The position numbers were made by a program, and so were the translations under genes. From contig JAIXRJ010000009.1 in NCBI GenBank assembly GCA_027485235.1, positions 1 through 41,319 on the forward strand: a stretch of DNA of 41,319 nt, read 5' to 3'. The stretch comes from Comamonadaceae bacterium (lineage in GTDB: Bacteria > Pseudomonadota > Gammaproteobacteria > Burkholderiales > Burkholderiaceae_C). The notes beneath the pieces are model-generated. The model did no database searches. It had not been told where the DNA came from and saw nothing but the letters and a program-made list of their open reading frames with translations. Below are positions 1-10,295 of the stretch, piece after piece (the stretch's first letter is position 1; each line of letters begins with the position of its first letter).

Positions 1-858
<858 letters not shown>

Positions 859-881
859 GCGATCACAGCCGTCTCAATAAC

Positions 882-902
882 TCCAGATCAGGCCTGGATT
901 TT
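882..902. terminator. Weak candidate bidirectional terminator
   Basis: A short inverted repeat (TCCAG at 882-886, CTGGA at 894-898, loop of 7) is followed by four T on the plus strand. It lies between the convergent ends of lysS and the serine hydrolase gene. The stem is only 5 bp, so this is a tentative call. Confidence 0.3.
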
Positions 903-927
903 GGTGCAAACCTCAGGCTGCAAGCGC

Positions 928-2073
928 TTACTCCAATGCATCTCTGGTTTTCTTGAGGAATCGGACCAACAGCATCTCGGTAAAAGCCCCGCCATTGGAA
1001 AGCATGATGAATTGAAAATCACGTGGGCGATTGAAATACAAGGCGCTGCGGTAAGCCCCCAACCGCCCTGTATGACCCACACCGGCGGCAGGCCCTGTGG
1101 TGGTCATGGAGGCCCAGCCTCCAAATTGGCCGATGTACCAACCATAGCCGTAACGCTTGCCGTCTTCCAACACAGCGTGTGGGGTCATCATCAGGTCCAG
1201 CGTTTCTGACTTGATCAGGCGATGCGACAGCAAAGCTTTCATGAAATTTTGCAGATCTTGCATCGGGCTTTTTTGGCTGATGGCACCCACGAGTGCATAG
1301 TCAATGCCATGGATTTTCCCAGCTTCGGCATAAGACAAGGCCTGCTGTATCAGTTGTTCAGGCGCCAAAACCAAAACAGAGCTGGCACTCATGTCCGCAG
1401 GGCCGAACACATGCTCCTGCAAATAATCGGCAAAAGCCAGTCCAGAAACCTCCTCGACCAATTGCGCCAACAAAACATAATTGGTATTGCTGTAGACCGC
1501 TTGGCTACCGGGTTCAAAGTCAAGCTGGGGTTGCTCGGCCAACTGCTGCATCAACGCCCTGAAGTCCATCTCGTGCAAGCGGCTGCGCGGCCAGCGGTTG
1601 AGCCAATCCGGCACGCCCGACTGGTGCGACAGCAAGTGATGCACACTGATCGCCTCCCACGCTTTGGGCATGTCCGGCAGGTAGCGTGACAAGGACAGCT
1701 CCAGATCGATCAAGCCCTGCTCCTGCAACTGCATCACGGCCAATGCTGTGAATGATTTGGACAGGGAAGCCAACTCAAAAATGGTCTGACCATCGATGGG
1801 CATGTGCCCATCGGAAGACGCCAAACCCGCGTCTTTGGCGAACAACATTTGCCCTCGTGAGCTGATCCTCAAGGCATAGCCCGCGGATTCAGAAAGGTCC
1901 ACCGATGCGGCAATCTGAGCGAGCGCCTTTTTCAGCGCCGCATGCCGCAGTCCATCGGCTTGCTGCTGCGGCACCCAAGCACAGGCCGACAAGCAGCTTG
2001 CAAGCACCAGCCCGACCAGGGCCCCACACCTGCGCAGACGCGCCTGCATGACCAAGGCGCTCATCGACATCAT
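928..2073 (-). CDS. Serine hydrolase lipoprotein, beta-lactamase/esterase (class C-like) fold
   Basis: The 381-residue product belongs to the serine beta-lactamase-like superfamily (EstB, D-aminopeptidase and class C-like proteins). An N-terminal signal ends in a lipobox LSAC with Cys31, so it is probably an envelope lipoprotein. The SxxK motif is SLSK (Ser103, Lys106), the second motif is YSN (Tyr194-Asn196), and a C-terminal HTG triad replaces KTG. This motif set is common in esterases and peptidases of the fold, and true beta-lactamase activity is not implied. I chose the ATG at 2073 because it overlaps the upstream stop as ATGA; a GTG at 2082 is also in frame. It is the last gene of the lepA-nagZ direction run. 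Substrate unknown. Confidence 0.85.
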   Translation of the reverse strand: MMSMSALVMQARLRRCGALVGLVLASCLSACAWVPQQQADGLRHAALKKALAQIAASVDLSESAGYALRISSRGQMLFAKDAGLASSDGHMPIDGQTIFELASLSKSFTALAVMQLQEQGLIDLELSLSRYLPDMPKAWEAISVHHLLSHQSGVPDWLNRWPRSRLHEMDFRALMQQLAEQPQLDFEPGSQAVYSNTNYVLLAQLVEEVSGLAFADYLQEHVFGPADMSASSVLVLAPEQLIQQALSYAEAGKIHGIDYALVGAISQKSPMQDLQNFMKALLSHRLIKSETLDLMMTPHAVLEDGKRYGYGWYIGQFGGWASMTTTGPAAGVGHTGRLGAYRSALYFNRPRDFQFIMLSNGGAFTEMLLVRFLKKTRDALE

Positions 2074-2363
2074 TTGAGCCACTTGTCCTGCGGCGTGTCG
2101 GGTCGTATCTCACGCACTTCCACATCGACAATATCGCCCTGCCCTGCCGCCTCGTGGCCCGCCTCAGAACCGAACTGACCTCCCCAACGTGCCCCCTTGC
2201 GCATGTTGCTGAACTGCTGCCAGACCATCACCACTTGAGGCTTGCGCCCAGTCAACAGCCAGCGAATGGCCGCATAAACGATGTAGCAAAGCAAGCCCAA
2301 GAGCAAGGCGGCCAAGAAAACCAGGCCGAGCAAGCCCATGAAGATGCGCGCGATCCAGTTCAT
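2070..2363 (-). CDS. Small single-segment membrane protein, function unknown
   Basis: The 97-residue product has a hydrophobic N-terminal stretch at about residues 5-36, rich in Leu, Ala and Gly, then a polar C-terminal half with no motif I recognise. It probably has one or two membrane passes with a soluble tail. It lies 17 bp after nagZ and its stop codon overlaps the ATG of the serine hydrolase lipoprotein by 4 bp, so the two are probably translated together. The ATG at 2363 is the only sensible start. I do not recognise a family. Confidence 0.65.
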   Translation of the reverse strand: MNWIARIFMGLLGLVFLAALLLGLLCYIVYAAIRWLLTGRKPQVVMVWQQFSNMRKGARWGGQFGSEAGHEAAGQGDIVDVEVREIRPDTPQDKWLK

Positions 2364-2380
2364 TCAAGTGTCCATTCAGG

Positions 2381-3466
2381 TCAAGGCAGACGGTCAAGCG
2401 CCTGCATGTAGTCGGCAGAGCGCACCAACTTGTCCCATGGGCGGGCAGGCGATCGGGGCAAAAGGTCCAAACGGCGCTCTTCGCTGATGTCGCTCGGTGT
2501 CCACTGGCCTTTGAGTTGGGCTTCGGCCAGCTGGTCGAGCACCTCGTCCAATTCAGCCCCACCGTTCACGGCAGAGCGGTTGCACAGCAAGGCCAGGTCG
2601 CACCCGGCATGCAAGGCAGTGATCACGGCTTCGGTGTAGCTGAGGGTGCGGCCGTCCATTTGGCGGGCGGCGGCCATCGACAGGTCGTCGGTGCAGACCA
2701 CGCCCTGAAAGCCCAGCTGCGCACGCAAAATGTCTTGCAGCCAACGCGCCGAAAATCCGGCTGGGCGGCTGTCCACCTTGCTGTAGATCACATGGGCGGG
2801 CATCACGGCCGTGAGCACACTGCCCAACCAACGGTAAGGCTGCGCATCGTCGGCCAGAATGGCTTTGAGGCTGCGTTTGTCGACGGGCAGGGCCACATGC
2901 GAGTCGGCCTTGACGGCGCCATGCCCCGGGAAATGTTTGCCGCAATTGTCCATGCCCGCTTGAAGCAGGCCCTGCATCAGGCTGCGGGCCAGCAGGCTCA
3001 CCACGCGCGGGTCACGGGCGAAGGCACGGTCGCCAATGACGCCGCTTTCGCCGTGGTCCAAATCGAGCACGGGGGTGAAACTGAAATCCACCCCGCAAGC
3101 ACGCAGCTCGCTGGCCAGCACAAAGCCTGCCGACGTGGCCGCTTCACAGGCCTTGAGCACGCCCGATCCGGGCTGGCCCTTGTCGTCTTGCGACCAGAGT
3201 TCGCCCAGGGCTCGCATGGGCGGCAAATGGGTGAAGCCGTCGGTGCGAAAGCGCTGCACGCGCCCGCCTTCATGGTCCACCGCAATCAACAGGTCTGTAC
3301 GTGTGCTTTTGATGTCGGCGCACAAATCGGTCAGTTGCGCCCGGCTTTGCCAGTTGCGGCCAAACAAAATCATGCCGCCGACCAGCGGATGGGCCAAGCG
3401 AAGGCGGTCCACGTCGGTCAAAGTGGTGCCAGCCATGTCGATGATCAGGGGGGCGTGGAGGCTCAT
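2381..3466 (-). CDS. nagZ: Beta-N-acetylhexosaminidase (peptidoglycan recycling)
   Basis: NagZ removes N-acetylglucosamine from 1,6-anhydro-muropeptides in the cytoplasm during cell wall recycling. The 361-residue protein shows the glycoside hydrolase family 3 pattern: AVDHEGGRVQRF at about 62-73, KHFPGHG at 177-183, the loop His190 in DSH, and CTDDLSMA with the likely nucleophile Asp260. I set the start at the ATG at 3466, where the family N-terminus (LIIDMAGTTL) begins; the frame stays open further upstream without homology. It sits 47 bp after acpS, last of the conserved lepA-lepB-rnc-era-recO-pdxJ-acpS-nagZ order. Confidence 0.95.
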   Translation of the reverse strand: MSLHAPLIIDMAGTTLTDVDRLRLAHPLVGGMILFGRNWQSRAQLTDLCADIKSTRTDLLIAVDHEGGRVQRFRTDGFTHLPPMRALGELWSQDDKGQPGSGVLKACEAATSAGFVLASELRACGVDFSFTPVLDLDHGESGVIGDRAFARDPRVVSLLARSLMQGLLQAGMDNCGKHFPGHGAVKADSHVALPVDKRSLKAILADDAQPYRWLGSVLTAVMPAHVIYSKVDSRPAGFSARWLQDILRAQLGFQGVVCTDDLSMAAARQMDGRTLSYTEAVITALHAGCDLALLCNRSAVNGGAELDEVLDQLAEAQLKGQWTPSDISEERRLDLLPRSPARPWDKLVRSADYMQALDRLP

Positions 3467-3513
3467 GATTGTCTTTGTGCGTGAAAAGGCAGTTCGGGGC
3501 GAAGCACCACAAA

Positions 3514-3957
3514 TCAAGGGGCGCGGGAGTTCGCTGCGAAGTTCGGTGCAAGTTCTGCTGAAGTTTGTCGGGTCTCGACCACACAAAAACTCGCGGCGTA
3601 TTCGGATTCGTCGGTCACAGTGATGTGGGCTTGTAGGCCCTTGGCTTCAAACCATTCTTTGAGCACCCCGTGCAACACGATGACCGGCTGGCCGCTGGGC
3701 AGTTTGCCCACTTCACACAGGCGCCAGGTCATGGGCATGCGCATGCCCAGGCCAATGGCTTTGCTGAAAGCCTCTTTGGCCGAGAACCGTGTGGCCAAAT
3801 AACGCACACCACGTTCGGGCCAGCGGGCGCTGCGCGCTTTCCAGGTGGCCATCTCGGCGTCGCTCAAGACTTTGGCGGCAAAGCGCTCGCCGTGCCGCTC
3901 CAAGCTGGCACGGATGCGACGGATATCGCAGATGTCGGTGCCGATGCCGTAGATCAT
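3514..3957 (-). CDS. acpS: Holo-[acyl-carrier-protein] synthase
   Basis: AcpS transfers 4'-phosphopantetheine from CoA to the serine of acyl carrier protein, here presumably AcpP encoded about 10 kb away. The N-terminus reads [11 protein letters not shown] with metal ligand Asp8, and the second motif is [11 protein letters not shown] with Glu62. At 147 residues it is roughly 20 longer than the usual family length; the extra part is a low-complexity C-terminal tail (ending NSRAP) that may be non-functional. The start ATG at 3957 overlaps the pdxJ stop as ATGA. The frame is open upstream inside pdxJ, but that stretch is out-of-frame pdxJ sequence. Confidence 0.95.
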   Translation of the reverse strand: MIYGIGTDICDIRRIRASLERHGERFAAKVLSDAEMATWKARSARWPERGVRYLATRFSAKEAFSKAIGLGMRMPMTWRLCEVGKLPSGQPVIVLHGVLKEWFEAKGLQAHITVTDESEYAASFCVVETRQTSAELAPNFAANSRAP

Positions 3958-4700
3958 TTTTGCAGGCAGGCCAAATACGCTTGCACCGTGGCGGCGTAAC
4001 CCAGCTCCAGCGCATCGGCCATGAAGGCGTGGCCGATCGAGACTTCTTGCAGGCCTTTGACGGCCGCCACAAAGGCGGGCAGGTTGTCGCGGTTCAGGTC
4101 GTGGCCGGCGTTCACACCCAAGCCCGCAGCCAGTGCGGCTTGCGCGGCATCGGCATAACACTGCAGCTGGGCGGCGTTCTCTGGCGTGCCCCAGGTGGCC
4201 GCATAGGGCTCGGTGTACAGCTCAACCCGGTCAGCACCTGCAGCGCGGGCGGCGGCCATTTGCTCAGGAATCGGGTCCATGAACAGGCTCACGCGCACAC
4301 CCAGCGCCTTGCATTCGACGATCAGGGGTTTCAGGCGCTCGGCGTCTTGCGGGAAGGCCCAGCCGTGGTCGCTGGTGAACTGGCCTTCGCTGTCGGGCAC
4401 AAAGGTCACCTGGTGCGGGCGCACAGCGCGCACATGGTCCATCAGGTTGTGGACCGGGTTGCCTTCGATGTTGAACTCGCGCTCAGGCCAGGCCTGCATG
4501 AGGGCGTGAAGTTCGGGCACGTCGCTGGCGCGGATGTGGCGCTCATCGGGCCGGGGGTGGATGGTGATGCCGTTCGCGCCCGCTTGCAGGCACAGCTCGG
4601 CAGCACGAACCACACTGGGAATGCCCAGGTGGCGCGAGTTGCGCAGCAAGGCGACTTTGTTGACGTTGACCGACAGGGCCACGCTTTGTGTTGTGTTCAT
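3954..4700 (-). CDS. pdxJ: Pyridoxine 5'-phosphate synthase
   Basis: PdxJ condenses 1-deoxyxylulose 5-phosphate with 3-amino-2-oxopropyl phosphate to give pyridoxine 5'-phosphate, the last step of the DXP-dependent vitamin B6 route. The 248-residue TIM barrel shows the N-terminal [15 protein letters not shown], His48 in [12 protein letters not shown], Glu79 in FNIEGNP and His200 in [11 protein letters not shown], matching the catalytic residues of the family. The start at 4700 matches the family N-terminus and overlaps the recO stop by 4 bp (ATGA). The next gene, acpS, overlaps in the same way; the pdxJ-acpS pair is widely conserved in proteobacteria. Confidence 0.97.
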   Translation of the reverse strand: MNTTQSVALSVNVNKVALLRNSRHLGIPSVVRAAELCLQAGANGITIHPRPDERHIRASDVPELHALMQAWPEREFNIEGNPVHNLMDHVRAVRPHQVTFVPDSEGQFTSDHGWAFPQDAERLKPLIVECKALGVRVSLFMDPIPEQMAAARAAGADRVELYTEPYAATWGTPENAAQLQCYADAAQAALAAGLGVNAGHDLNRDNLPAFVAAVKGLQEVSIGHAFMADALELGYAATVQAYLACLQK

Positions 4701-5446
4701 AAGGTTTGCAGGTCCAGCATCATTTGGCGGGTGCGCAAAGCGCCCACACCGCAATGGTAGTTGAGCAAAAGGCGCAAGGGGCGCTGCAGCTGCACCAGCA
4801 AGTCAGCGCAGTCGCGCAGCAAAGCCGTCAGCGGATGGGGCTGGTCGAGTGCCGCTTGAAGCGACAACCACTGTTCGCCACGCAAGGCGTGGCGCGGGTC
4901 ATCACTCACCCACTGCAGGCCCGCCTCGGGCACCAAGGCATAACTGACGGTGGGCGACAAAGGCTTGAGGGTCAGGGTCTGCAGGTTCAGGGCGGGCAAG
5001 AGGCCCATTTCGCGCAGCAGCAACAACTCAAAGCCGCGCAAGGCCCACTGCAGCGCATCGGGGTCGCCACTGGCCAGCAGACGAACGGCGGCGGCATACA
5101 CCTCGAACAAAGCGGGGTGCGGGTCGTCGCGCGCGGTCAGCCGCATCAGCAGTTCATTGAGGTAATAACCGGACAGCAGCGCCTCGCCCGTGGGCATGAC
5201 GTGCCCGCCCACCCATTCGGCCGATTTGAGGGTGCGGATATCGCCGTCGCCCCCAAACGCCAGCGACAAAGGCTGCAAAGGCAGCAGCACAGGGCGAAAA
5301 CTCGATGTCGGGCGTTTGGCCCCCTTGGCCACCAAAGCCACCCGGCCGTGGTGGCGGGTGAAGACCTCCAAGATCAGACTGGTTTCGCTCCAGTCGTAGC
5401 GGTGCAGCACATAGGCTGGCTCGTCTGCGATCCGCTGGGTGGCCAT
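4697..5446 (-). CDS. recO: DNA repair protein RecO
   Basis: RecO works with RecF and RecR to load RecA on gapped DNA. The 249-residue product has the N-terminal OB-fold start ([21 protein letters not shown]), the [12 protein letters not shown] segment, and a helical C-terminal part, in agreement with family length. The ATG at 5446 gives this N-terminus; the frame continues upstream without homology. It follows era by 11 bp and its stop overlaps the pdxJ start. The era-recO-pdxJ order is typical of proteobacteria. Confidence 0.93.
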   Translation of the reverse strand: MATQRIADEPAYVLHRYDWSETSLILEVFTRHHGRVALVAKGAKRPTSSFRPVLLPLQPLSLAFGGDGDIRTLKSAEWVGGHVMPTGEALLSGYYLNELLMRLTARDDPHPALFEVYAAAVRLLASGDPDALQWALRGFELLLLREMGLLPALNLQTLTLKPLSPTVSYALVPEAGLQWVSDDPRHALRGEQWLSLQAALDQPHPLTALLRDCADLLVQLQRPLRLLLNYHCGVGALRTRQMMLDLQTL

Positions 5447-5457
5447 TGACGGAGAAA

Positions 5458-6513
5458 TTACTCGTAGCCGAAGCTGCGCACGCGGGCTTCGTCGTCGGCC
5501 CAACCCGAGCGCACTTTCACCCACAGCTCAATGAAGACTTTGGCGTCCAGCAGCTTTTCCAACTCGACGCGGGTTTCGGTGCCGATGCGCTTGAGTTTTT
5601 CGCCCTTGTCACCGATCACCATGGCCTTGTGGCCTTCGCGCTCGACCACGATGGTGGCGGCGATGCGCAGCATGCGCTTGGCGGTGCGGCCCGCTTCTTC
5701 TTCGAACTTGTCGATCACCACCGTGGAGGTGTAAGGCAACTCGTCACCCGTCAGGCGAAAGAGTTTTTCGCGCACCATTTCGCTGGCAAGGAACTTCTCG
5801 CTGCGGTCGGTCAGTTCGTCTTCGGCATGCCACCAAGGCTGCTCAGGCAGGTATTTTTCGCAAACACCGAGCAAGCGCTCAATGTCTTTGGGCTGCTTGG
5901 CCGACATGGGGAAAAACTCTGTGAAGGCGAGGCGCTCTTGCATCTCGCGCAACCAAGGGGCGATATCGCCACGGCGGTGCACGTTGTCGAGTTTGTTGGC
6001 CACCAACAAGACCGGAATGCCGGGCTTGAGCAGCGCCAGCACCTTGGCGTCAGCCGTGGTGAAGCTGCCCGCCTCGACCACGAACAAGACCAAATCCACA
6101 TCGCTCACCGCGCCGACCACGGTTTTGTTCAGCGACTTGTTGAGTGCGGTGCCGTGGATGGTCTGGAAACCGGGGGTGTCCACAAACACATACTGCGCCG
6201 CGCCTTGGGTGCGGATGCCGGTGATGCGATGGCGCGTGGTCTGGGCTTTGCGCGAGGTGATGCTGATCTTTTGTCCGACCAGGGCGTTGAGCAAGGTCGA
6301 CTTGCCCACGTTGGGTTTTCCGACAATGGCCACCAGGCCGCAATGCTGGCCCTCGACTGGCACGGGCGCAGTTGCAGCCGCAACGGGAGGCAAGGCAGCG
6401 CCTTCCGTTGCGTCGCGTGGCTGAATGGTCACACCCGCAATTTGAACGGGGCGGCGCAGGGTTGGCTCTTGCGGCGTGCGTTCAGTTTCAGGTGTTTTTT
6501 TGTCGGTGCTCAT
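5458..6513 (-). CDS. era: GTPase Era, with N-terminal extension
   Basis: Era is a GTPase that binds the 3' end of 16S rRNA and assists maturation of the 30S subunit. The 351-residue protein shows G1 GKPNVGKS (65-72), G3 DTPG (112-115) and G4 NKLD (173-176), then a C-terminal KH domain with the [13 protein letters not shown] loop. Usual length is about 300; the extra 55 N-terminal residues are rich in Pro, Ala, Thr and charged residues and look disordered. The start ATG at 6513 overlaps the rnc stop (ATGA). A later start cannot be excluded, but no internal ATG lies before the G domain. Confidence 0.96.
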   Translation of the reverse strand: MSTDKKTPETERTPQEPTLRRPVQIAGVTIQPRDATEGAALPPVAAATAPVPVEGQHCGLVAIVGKPNVGKSTLLNALVGQKISITSRKAQTTRHRITGIRTQGAAQYVFVDTPGFQTIHGTALNKSLNKTVVGAVSDVDLVLFVVEAGSFTTADAKVLALLKPGIPVLLVANKLDNVHRRGDIAPWLREMQERLAFTEFFPMSAKQPKDIERLLGVCEKYLPEQPWWHAEDELTDRSEKFLASEMVREKLFRLTGDELPYTSTVVIDKFEEEAGRTAKRMLRIAATIVVEREGHKAMVIGDKGEKLKRIGTETRVELEKLLDAKVFIELWVKVRSGWADDEARVRSFGYE

Positions 6514-7202
6514 GCGGCGCTTTCAGATTTCAGGGTCTGCAGCATGGCGGCTGCCGCTGCTTGTTCGGCAGCGCGACGCGATGCGCCCGAGCCTTGTTGG
6601 GTTTGGCGCAATTCAGTCACTTCGCACGAGACCTCAAATTGCTGTCGATGCGCCGCCCCGGAGGTACCGACCACGGTGTATTTGGGCAGAGCCAGTCTGC
6701 GCCCTTGCAACCATTCTTGCAACTCGGTTTTGGGGTCTTTGCCCACGGCCTGCATATCGGGTTTGATGTCCACTTGGGCAAACAATCGCTCCACCAAGTC
6801 TTGAGCATCCTTGTAGCCGCCGTCCAGATAGACGGCACCGATGATGGCTTCGACCATGTCCGCCAGAATGGAAGGTCTGCCCTGCCCGCCGGAGCGCATC
6901 TCGCCTTCACCCAAACGCATCACGGCAGACAAGTCCAGTGTTTTGGCCAATTGGTGCAGGGTGTCTTGCTTGACCAGATTGGCCCTCACACGCGACAAGT
7001 CGCCTTCAGGCAGGTCGACAAGTTGGGCATAGAGCAGGTGCGAGACAGCCAAGTTGAGCACCGAGTCACCCAAAAACTCCAAGCGCTCGTAGTGGTCAGC
7101 GCTGAAACTGCGGTGCGTGACCGCTTGCTGGAGCAAACTCGCCTGGCCAAAGGCGTAGCCCAAGCGGATTTGCAAATCAGACAATGCGGGTGAAGTGGCC
7201 AC
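6510..7202 (-). CDS. rnc: Ribonuclease III
   Basis: RNase III cuts double-stranded RNA and processes rRNA precursors. The signature [12 protein letters not shown] lies at about 39-50 with Glu42 and Asp46, the second metal-binding pair is in [16 protein letters not shown], and a double-stranded RNA-binding domain follows from about residue 155. No ATG precedes the catalytic domain. I chose the GTG at 7202, 7 bp after the lepB stop, which gives 230 residues, the usual size. TTG at 7226 would add 8 residues and overlap lepB. No strong ribosome binding site decides between them. Its stop overlaps the era start. Confidence 0.94.
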   Translation of the reverse strand: MATSPALSDLQIRLGYAFGQASLLQQAVTHRSFSADHYERLEFLGDSVLNLAVSHLLYAQLVDLPEGDLSRVRANLVKQDTLHQLAKTLDLSAVMRLGEGEMRSGGQGRPSILADMVEAIIGAVYLDGGYKDAQDLVERLFAQVDIKPDMQAVGKDPKTELQEWLQGRRLALPKYTVVGTSGAAHRQQFEVSCEVTELRQTQQGSGASRRAAEQAAAAAMLQTLKSESAA

Positions 7203-7209
7203 GCGCAAC

Positions 7210-8175
7210 TCAGTCAAAAGCGCCAATGCGCCGCAGGTCGCCGAAATTCATCCAAACAAAAAAGGCTTTGCCCACGATGTTGCCATCCGGCACAAATCCA
7301 AAGTAGCGCGAATCGAGCGAGTTGTCTCGGTTGTCGCCCATCATGAAATAGTGACCCGCTGGGACTTTGCAAGTGACGCCTTCGACGGTGTAATTGCAGT
7401 TTTCGCGGCCGGGGAACGGATCTGCCCCAGGCACGAAGGCCGGACGGTCATCGTCTTGAAGCGTTTGGTGCGGTTTGAGTCCCAGCATTTCTCGGCGCTG
7501 TTGGTGGTACCTCATGGTCGACTCGTCAAAGAAATCAGGCATCAGCTCGGTCGGCACCGGTTTGCCGTTGATGGTCAGCCTTTTGTTCAGGTAAGCCACC
7601 TCGTCACCGGGCAAACCCACCACGCGTTTGATGTAATCCACGCTGGGTTTGGGTGGGTAACGGAACACCATCACATCGCCGCGCTGCACGGGTGTGCCTT
7701 CGGTGAGCTTGGTGTTGGCCACCGGCAAGCGCACACCATAATGGAATTTGTTCACCAAAATCAGGTCGCCAATGTGCAAGGTCGGAATCATGGAGCCCGA
7801 GGGGATCTTGAAGGGCTCGAACAAGAACGAGCGCAACACAAACACCACCACGATGACCGGAAACAGTCCAGCGGTCCAGTCCAGCCACCAGGGCTGCATG
7901 AGCAACTTGTCGCGGGACTCGCGGATGTCGGTGTCCACCTTGTCGATGCCCATTTTGGACAACTCGGCGCGGCGTTGATCGGTTTCAGCCTCGAGCTGTG
8001 CCACCGCTTTTTGGCGCTGCGGCAGGAACACGAAGCGCTCGGCCAGCCAATAGATGCCCGTGACCACAGTGGCCATCAGCAAAAGCAAGGCAAAGTTGCC
8101 TTCCAGAAAGCCCAGATACCAAGCACCGGCATAGCCGACAAAAGCGGCCAGTACCAAAGACGTTAAAAAGGGCAT
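7210..8175 (-). CDS. lepB: Signal peptidase I
   Basis: LepB cleaves signal peptides from exported proteins at the outer face of the inner membrane. The 321-residue protein has a membrane segment at about 28-46, a cytoplasmic charged stretch at about 50-95, a second membrane segment at about 102-120, then the nucleophile Ser128 in PSGSM and the general base Lys183 in YIKRVVGLPGD. The later box MMGDNRDNSLDSRYFG is also present. The ATG at 8175 shares its A with the lepA stop (TGATG), so the genes are coupled; a TTG one codon earlier is also possible. The lepA-lepB order is standard. Confidence 0.97.
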   Translation of the reverse strand: MPFLTSLVLAAFVGYAGAWYLGFLEGNFALLLLMATVVTGIYWLAERFVFLPQRQKAVAQLEAETDQRRAELSKMGIDKVDTDIRESRDKLLMQPWWLDWTAGLFPVIVVVFVLRSFLFEPFKIPSGSMIPTLHIGDLILVNKFHYGVRLPVANTKLTEGTPVQRGDVMVFRYPPKPSVDYIKRVVGLPGDEVAYLNKRLTINGKPVPTELMPDFFDESTMRYHQQRREMLGLKPHQTLQDDDRPAFVPGADPFPGRENCNYTVEGVTCKVPAGHYFMMGDNRDNSLDSRYFGFVPDGNIVGKAFFVWMNFGDLRRIGAFD

Positions 8176-9983
8176 CAATCTTCCACCTGCAAAATCGCCA
8201 AGAACGCCTCTTGAGGCACCTCAACCGAACCAATTTGTTTCATGCGCTTTTTACCCGCTTTTTGCTTTTCAAGCAGTTTGCGTTTGCGCGAAATATCGCC
8301 ACCGTAGCACTTGGCCAGCACGTTTTTGCGCAAAGCCTTGATGCTTTCACGGGCAATGATGTTGGCACCAATGGCCGCCTGAATCGCCACGTCAAACATC
8401 TGGCGGCTGATGATCTCACGCATCTTGGCCACCACGGCACGGCCACGGTACTGAGACTGTGAACGGTGCACGATGATGGACAAGGCATCGACCTTCTCGC
8501 CGTTGAGCAAGATGTCGACCTTCACCACGTCAGACGCTCGAAACTCCTTGAATTCGTAATCCATCGAGGCATAACCCCGGCTGACCGATTTGAGCTTGTC
8601 AAAGAAGTCCAGCACGATCTCGCCCAACGGCATCTCATAGGTCAACATGACCTGGCGGCCGTGGTAAGCCATGTTGAGCTGCACACCACGCTTTTGGTTG
8701 GCCAGTGTCATCACGGGGCCGACATAGTCTTGCGGCATGTACAGGTGCACCGTGACAATGGGCTCGCGGATCTCTTGCAGCTTGCCCTGGTCGGGCATTT
8801 TGGATGGATTTTCCACCATGACCACTTCGCCATCGGGCTGGACCACTTGGTACACCACGCTGGGCGCTGTGGTGATCAGGTCTTGGTCAAACTCGCGTTC
8901 GAGTCGCTCTTGCACGATTTCCATGTGCAGCAAGCCCAAAAAACCGCAACGGAAGCCAAAGCCCAGCGCTTGAGAGACTTCAGGTTCGTAATGCAAAGAC
9001 GCGTCGTTGAGCTTGAGCTTTTCCAGCGCGTCGCGCAGGCCGTCGTATTGGTTGGCTTCTGTGGGGTACAAACCCGCAAAAACTTGGGGCTGGATTTCCT
9101 TGAAGCCAGGCAAGGCCTCGGTGGCTGGCCCAAGGTTGTTGGGCAGCTTTTTTTCCAGGGTGACGGTGTCGCCCACCTTGGCCGCTTGCAACTCTTTGAT
9201 GCCGGCAATGATGTAGCCCACCTCGCCGGCCTTGAGCGACTCGCGCGGCTGGTTGGCCGGGGTGAACACACCCAGGCTGCCGGCTTCATAGACGGCGTTG
9301 CTGGCCATCATCCGAATGCGTTCGTTTTTGAGCAACTGGCCATCGACCACGCGCACCAGCATGACCACGCCGACATAGCTGTCGAACCAGCTGTCGATGA
9401 TCATGGCGCGCAATGGGGCATCTGGGTTGCCCTTGGGCGGTGGGATGCGGGCCACCACCGCTTCCAATATGTCATCAACCCCCATGCCAGTCTTGGCCGA
9501 GCAGGGAATGGCGTCATCCGCGTCGATGCCAATCACGTCTTCGATTTCTGATTTGGCGTTGTCTGGATCGGCGTTGGGCAGGTCCATTTTGTTGAGCACC
9601 GGCACCACTTCCACACCCAGGTCGAGCGCGGTGTAACAGTTGGCGACGGTTTGGGCTTCAACGCCTTGGCTGGCATCGACCACCAGCAAAGCCCCTTCGC
9701 ATGCAGACAAAGAGCGCGAGACTTCGTAAGAGAAATCGACATGCCCGGGTGTGTCGATCAGGTTGAGATTGTAAATCTGCCCGTCTTGGGCCTTGTATTG
9801 CAGCGCAGCGGTTTGCGCCTTGATGGTGATGCCGCGCTCTTTCTCGATGTCCATCGAGTCGAGCACCTGGGCCTCCATGTCACGGGCTTCGAGTCCACCG
9901 CAACGTTGAATCAAACGATCAGCCAGCGTGGATTTACCGTGGTCAATGTGCGCAATGATCGAAAAATTTCTGATGTGATTCAT
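8175..9983 (-). CDS. lepA: Elongation factor 4 (back-translocating GTPase LepA)
   Basis: LepA is a ribosome-associated translational GTPase involved in 30S biogenesis and fidelity under stress. The 602-residue length is exactly that of the family. Visible are the P-loop AHIDHGKST (11-19), [14 protein letters not shown], and the C-terminal LepA-specific region ending with [11 protein letters not shown] and QEAFLAIL. The ATG at 9983 is used; a TTG one codon upstream is in frame. I see no clear Shine-Dalgarno sequence before the start. An intrinsic terminator lies about 40 nt upstream in the same direction, so expression may depend on read-through or on an unseen promoter. Confidence 0.97.
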   Translation of the reverse strand: MNHIRNFSIIAHIDHGKSTLADRLIQRCGGLEARDMEAQVLDSMDIEKERGITIKAQTAALQYKAQDGQIYNLNLIDTPGHVDFSYEVSRSLSACEGALLVVDASQGVEAQTVANCYTALDLGVEVVPVLNKMDLPNADPDNAKSEIEDVIGIDADDAIPCSAKTGMGVDDILEAVVARIPPPKGNPDAPLRAMIIDSWFDSYVGVVMLVRVVDGQLLKNERIRMMASNAVYEAGSLGVFTPANQPRESLKAGEVGYIIAGIKELQAAKVGDTVTLEKKLPNNLGPATEALPGFKEIQPQVFAGLYPTEANQYDGLRDALEKLKLNDASLHYEPEVSQALGFGFRCGFLGLLHMEIVQERLEREFDQDLITTAPSVVYQVVQPDGEVVMVENPSKMPDQGKLQEIREPIVTVHLYMPQDYVGPVMTLANQKRGVQLNMAYHGRQVMLTYEMPLGEIVLDFFDKLKSVSRGYASMDYEFKEFRASDVVKVDILLNGEKVDALSIIVHRSQSQYRGRAVVAKMREIISRQMFDVAIQAAIGANIIARESIKALRKNVLAKCYGGDISRKRKLLEKQKAGKKRMKQIGSVEVPQEAFLAILQVED

Positions 9984-10021
9984 CAAGCAAGTTCTGCAAG
10001 TGTTGGTGGATACAGGATCCG

Positions 10022-10059
10022 AAAAAGAAAAAAGGGCGCGTCTGGTGATGACGCGCCCT
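10022..10059 (-). terminator. Strong Rho-independent terminator upstream of lepA
   Basis: A perfect 10-bp stem (10033-10042 with 10050-10059) closes a 7-nt loop and is followed on the minus strand by TTTTTTCTTTTTC. It faces lepA, whose ATG is at 9983, and lies 415 bp after the end of mucD, so it may end the mucD message, a small RNA, or an attenuated lepA leader. Confidence 0.85.
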
Positions 10060-10092
10060 GAACCAACAATCTATGGCAACTGCGATAGTTGG
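10022..10092 (-). ncRNA. Candidate small RNA or attenuator leader before lepA
   Basis: A transcript starting about 7 nt after the TACAAT box at 10104-10099 would run about 70 nt and end at the strong terminator at 10022-10059. It carries no good open frame. It could be a free small RNA, or a leader whose hairpin limits transcription into lepA. This is inference from signal spacing only; I do not recognise an RNA family. Confidence 0.35.
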
Positions 10093-10098
10093 GACTTC

Positions 10099-10104
10099 AT
10101 TGTA
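10099..10104 (-). promoter_or_regulatory. -10-like box (TACAAT)
   Basis: TACAAT on the minus strand, in the context TTTGCCTACAATG, resembles a sigma-70 -10 element. No good -35 hexamer is found at 16-18 bp. Its distance of about 40 nt from the following terminator hairpin makes it a candidate start for a short RNA. Confidence 0.35.
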
Positions 10105-10174
10105 GGCAAATTGCCCCATCCGTACAGCCCCAAAAACGCTTCAGACTGGTCGTTGCTGCTTTGCAACAGGGAAT

Positions 10175-10194
10175 TTATCCACAACTTATTCACA
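10175..10194 (+). other. Two adjacent consensus DnaA boxes
   Basis: TTATCCACA at 10175-10183 and TTATTCACA at 10186-10194 both fit the DnaA consensus TTATNCACA and are in the same orientation, 11 bp apart start to start. A further TTATCCAAA (one mismatch) lies at 10325-10333. The site is in the mucD-lepA intergenic region, away from any dnaA or dnaN gene in view. It may be a regulatory DnaA site rather than an origin. Confidence 0.5.
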
Positions 10195-10295
10195 AGCCCC
10201 AGAACATTTTTGGGAACAACTTGTGGAAGGTCTGTGTATCCGCGGTGGATTCTCATGGGGAATCTCGCATCGTGAATTCGAACCTGCCTGAGATG

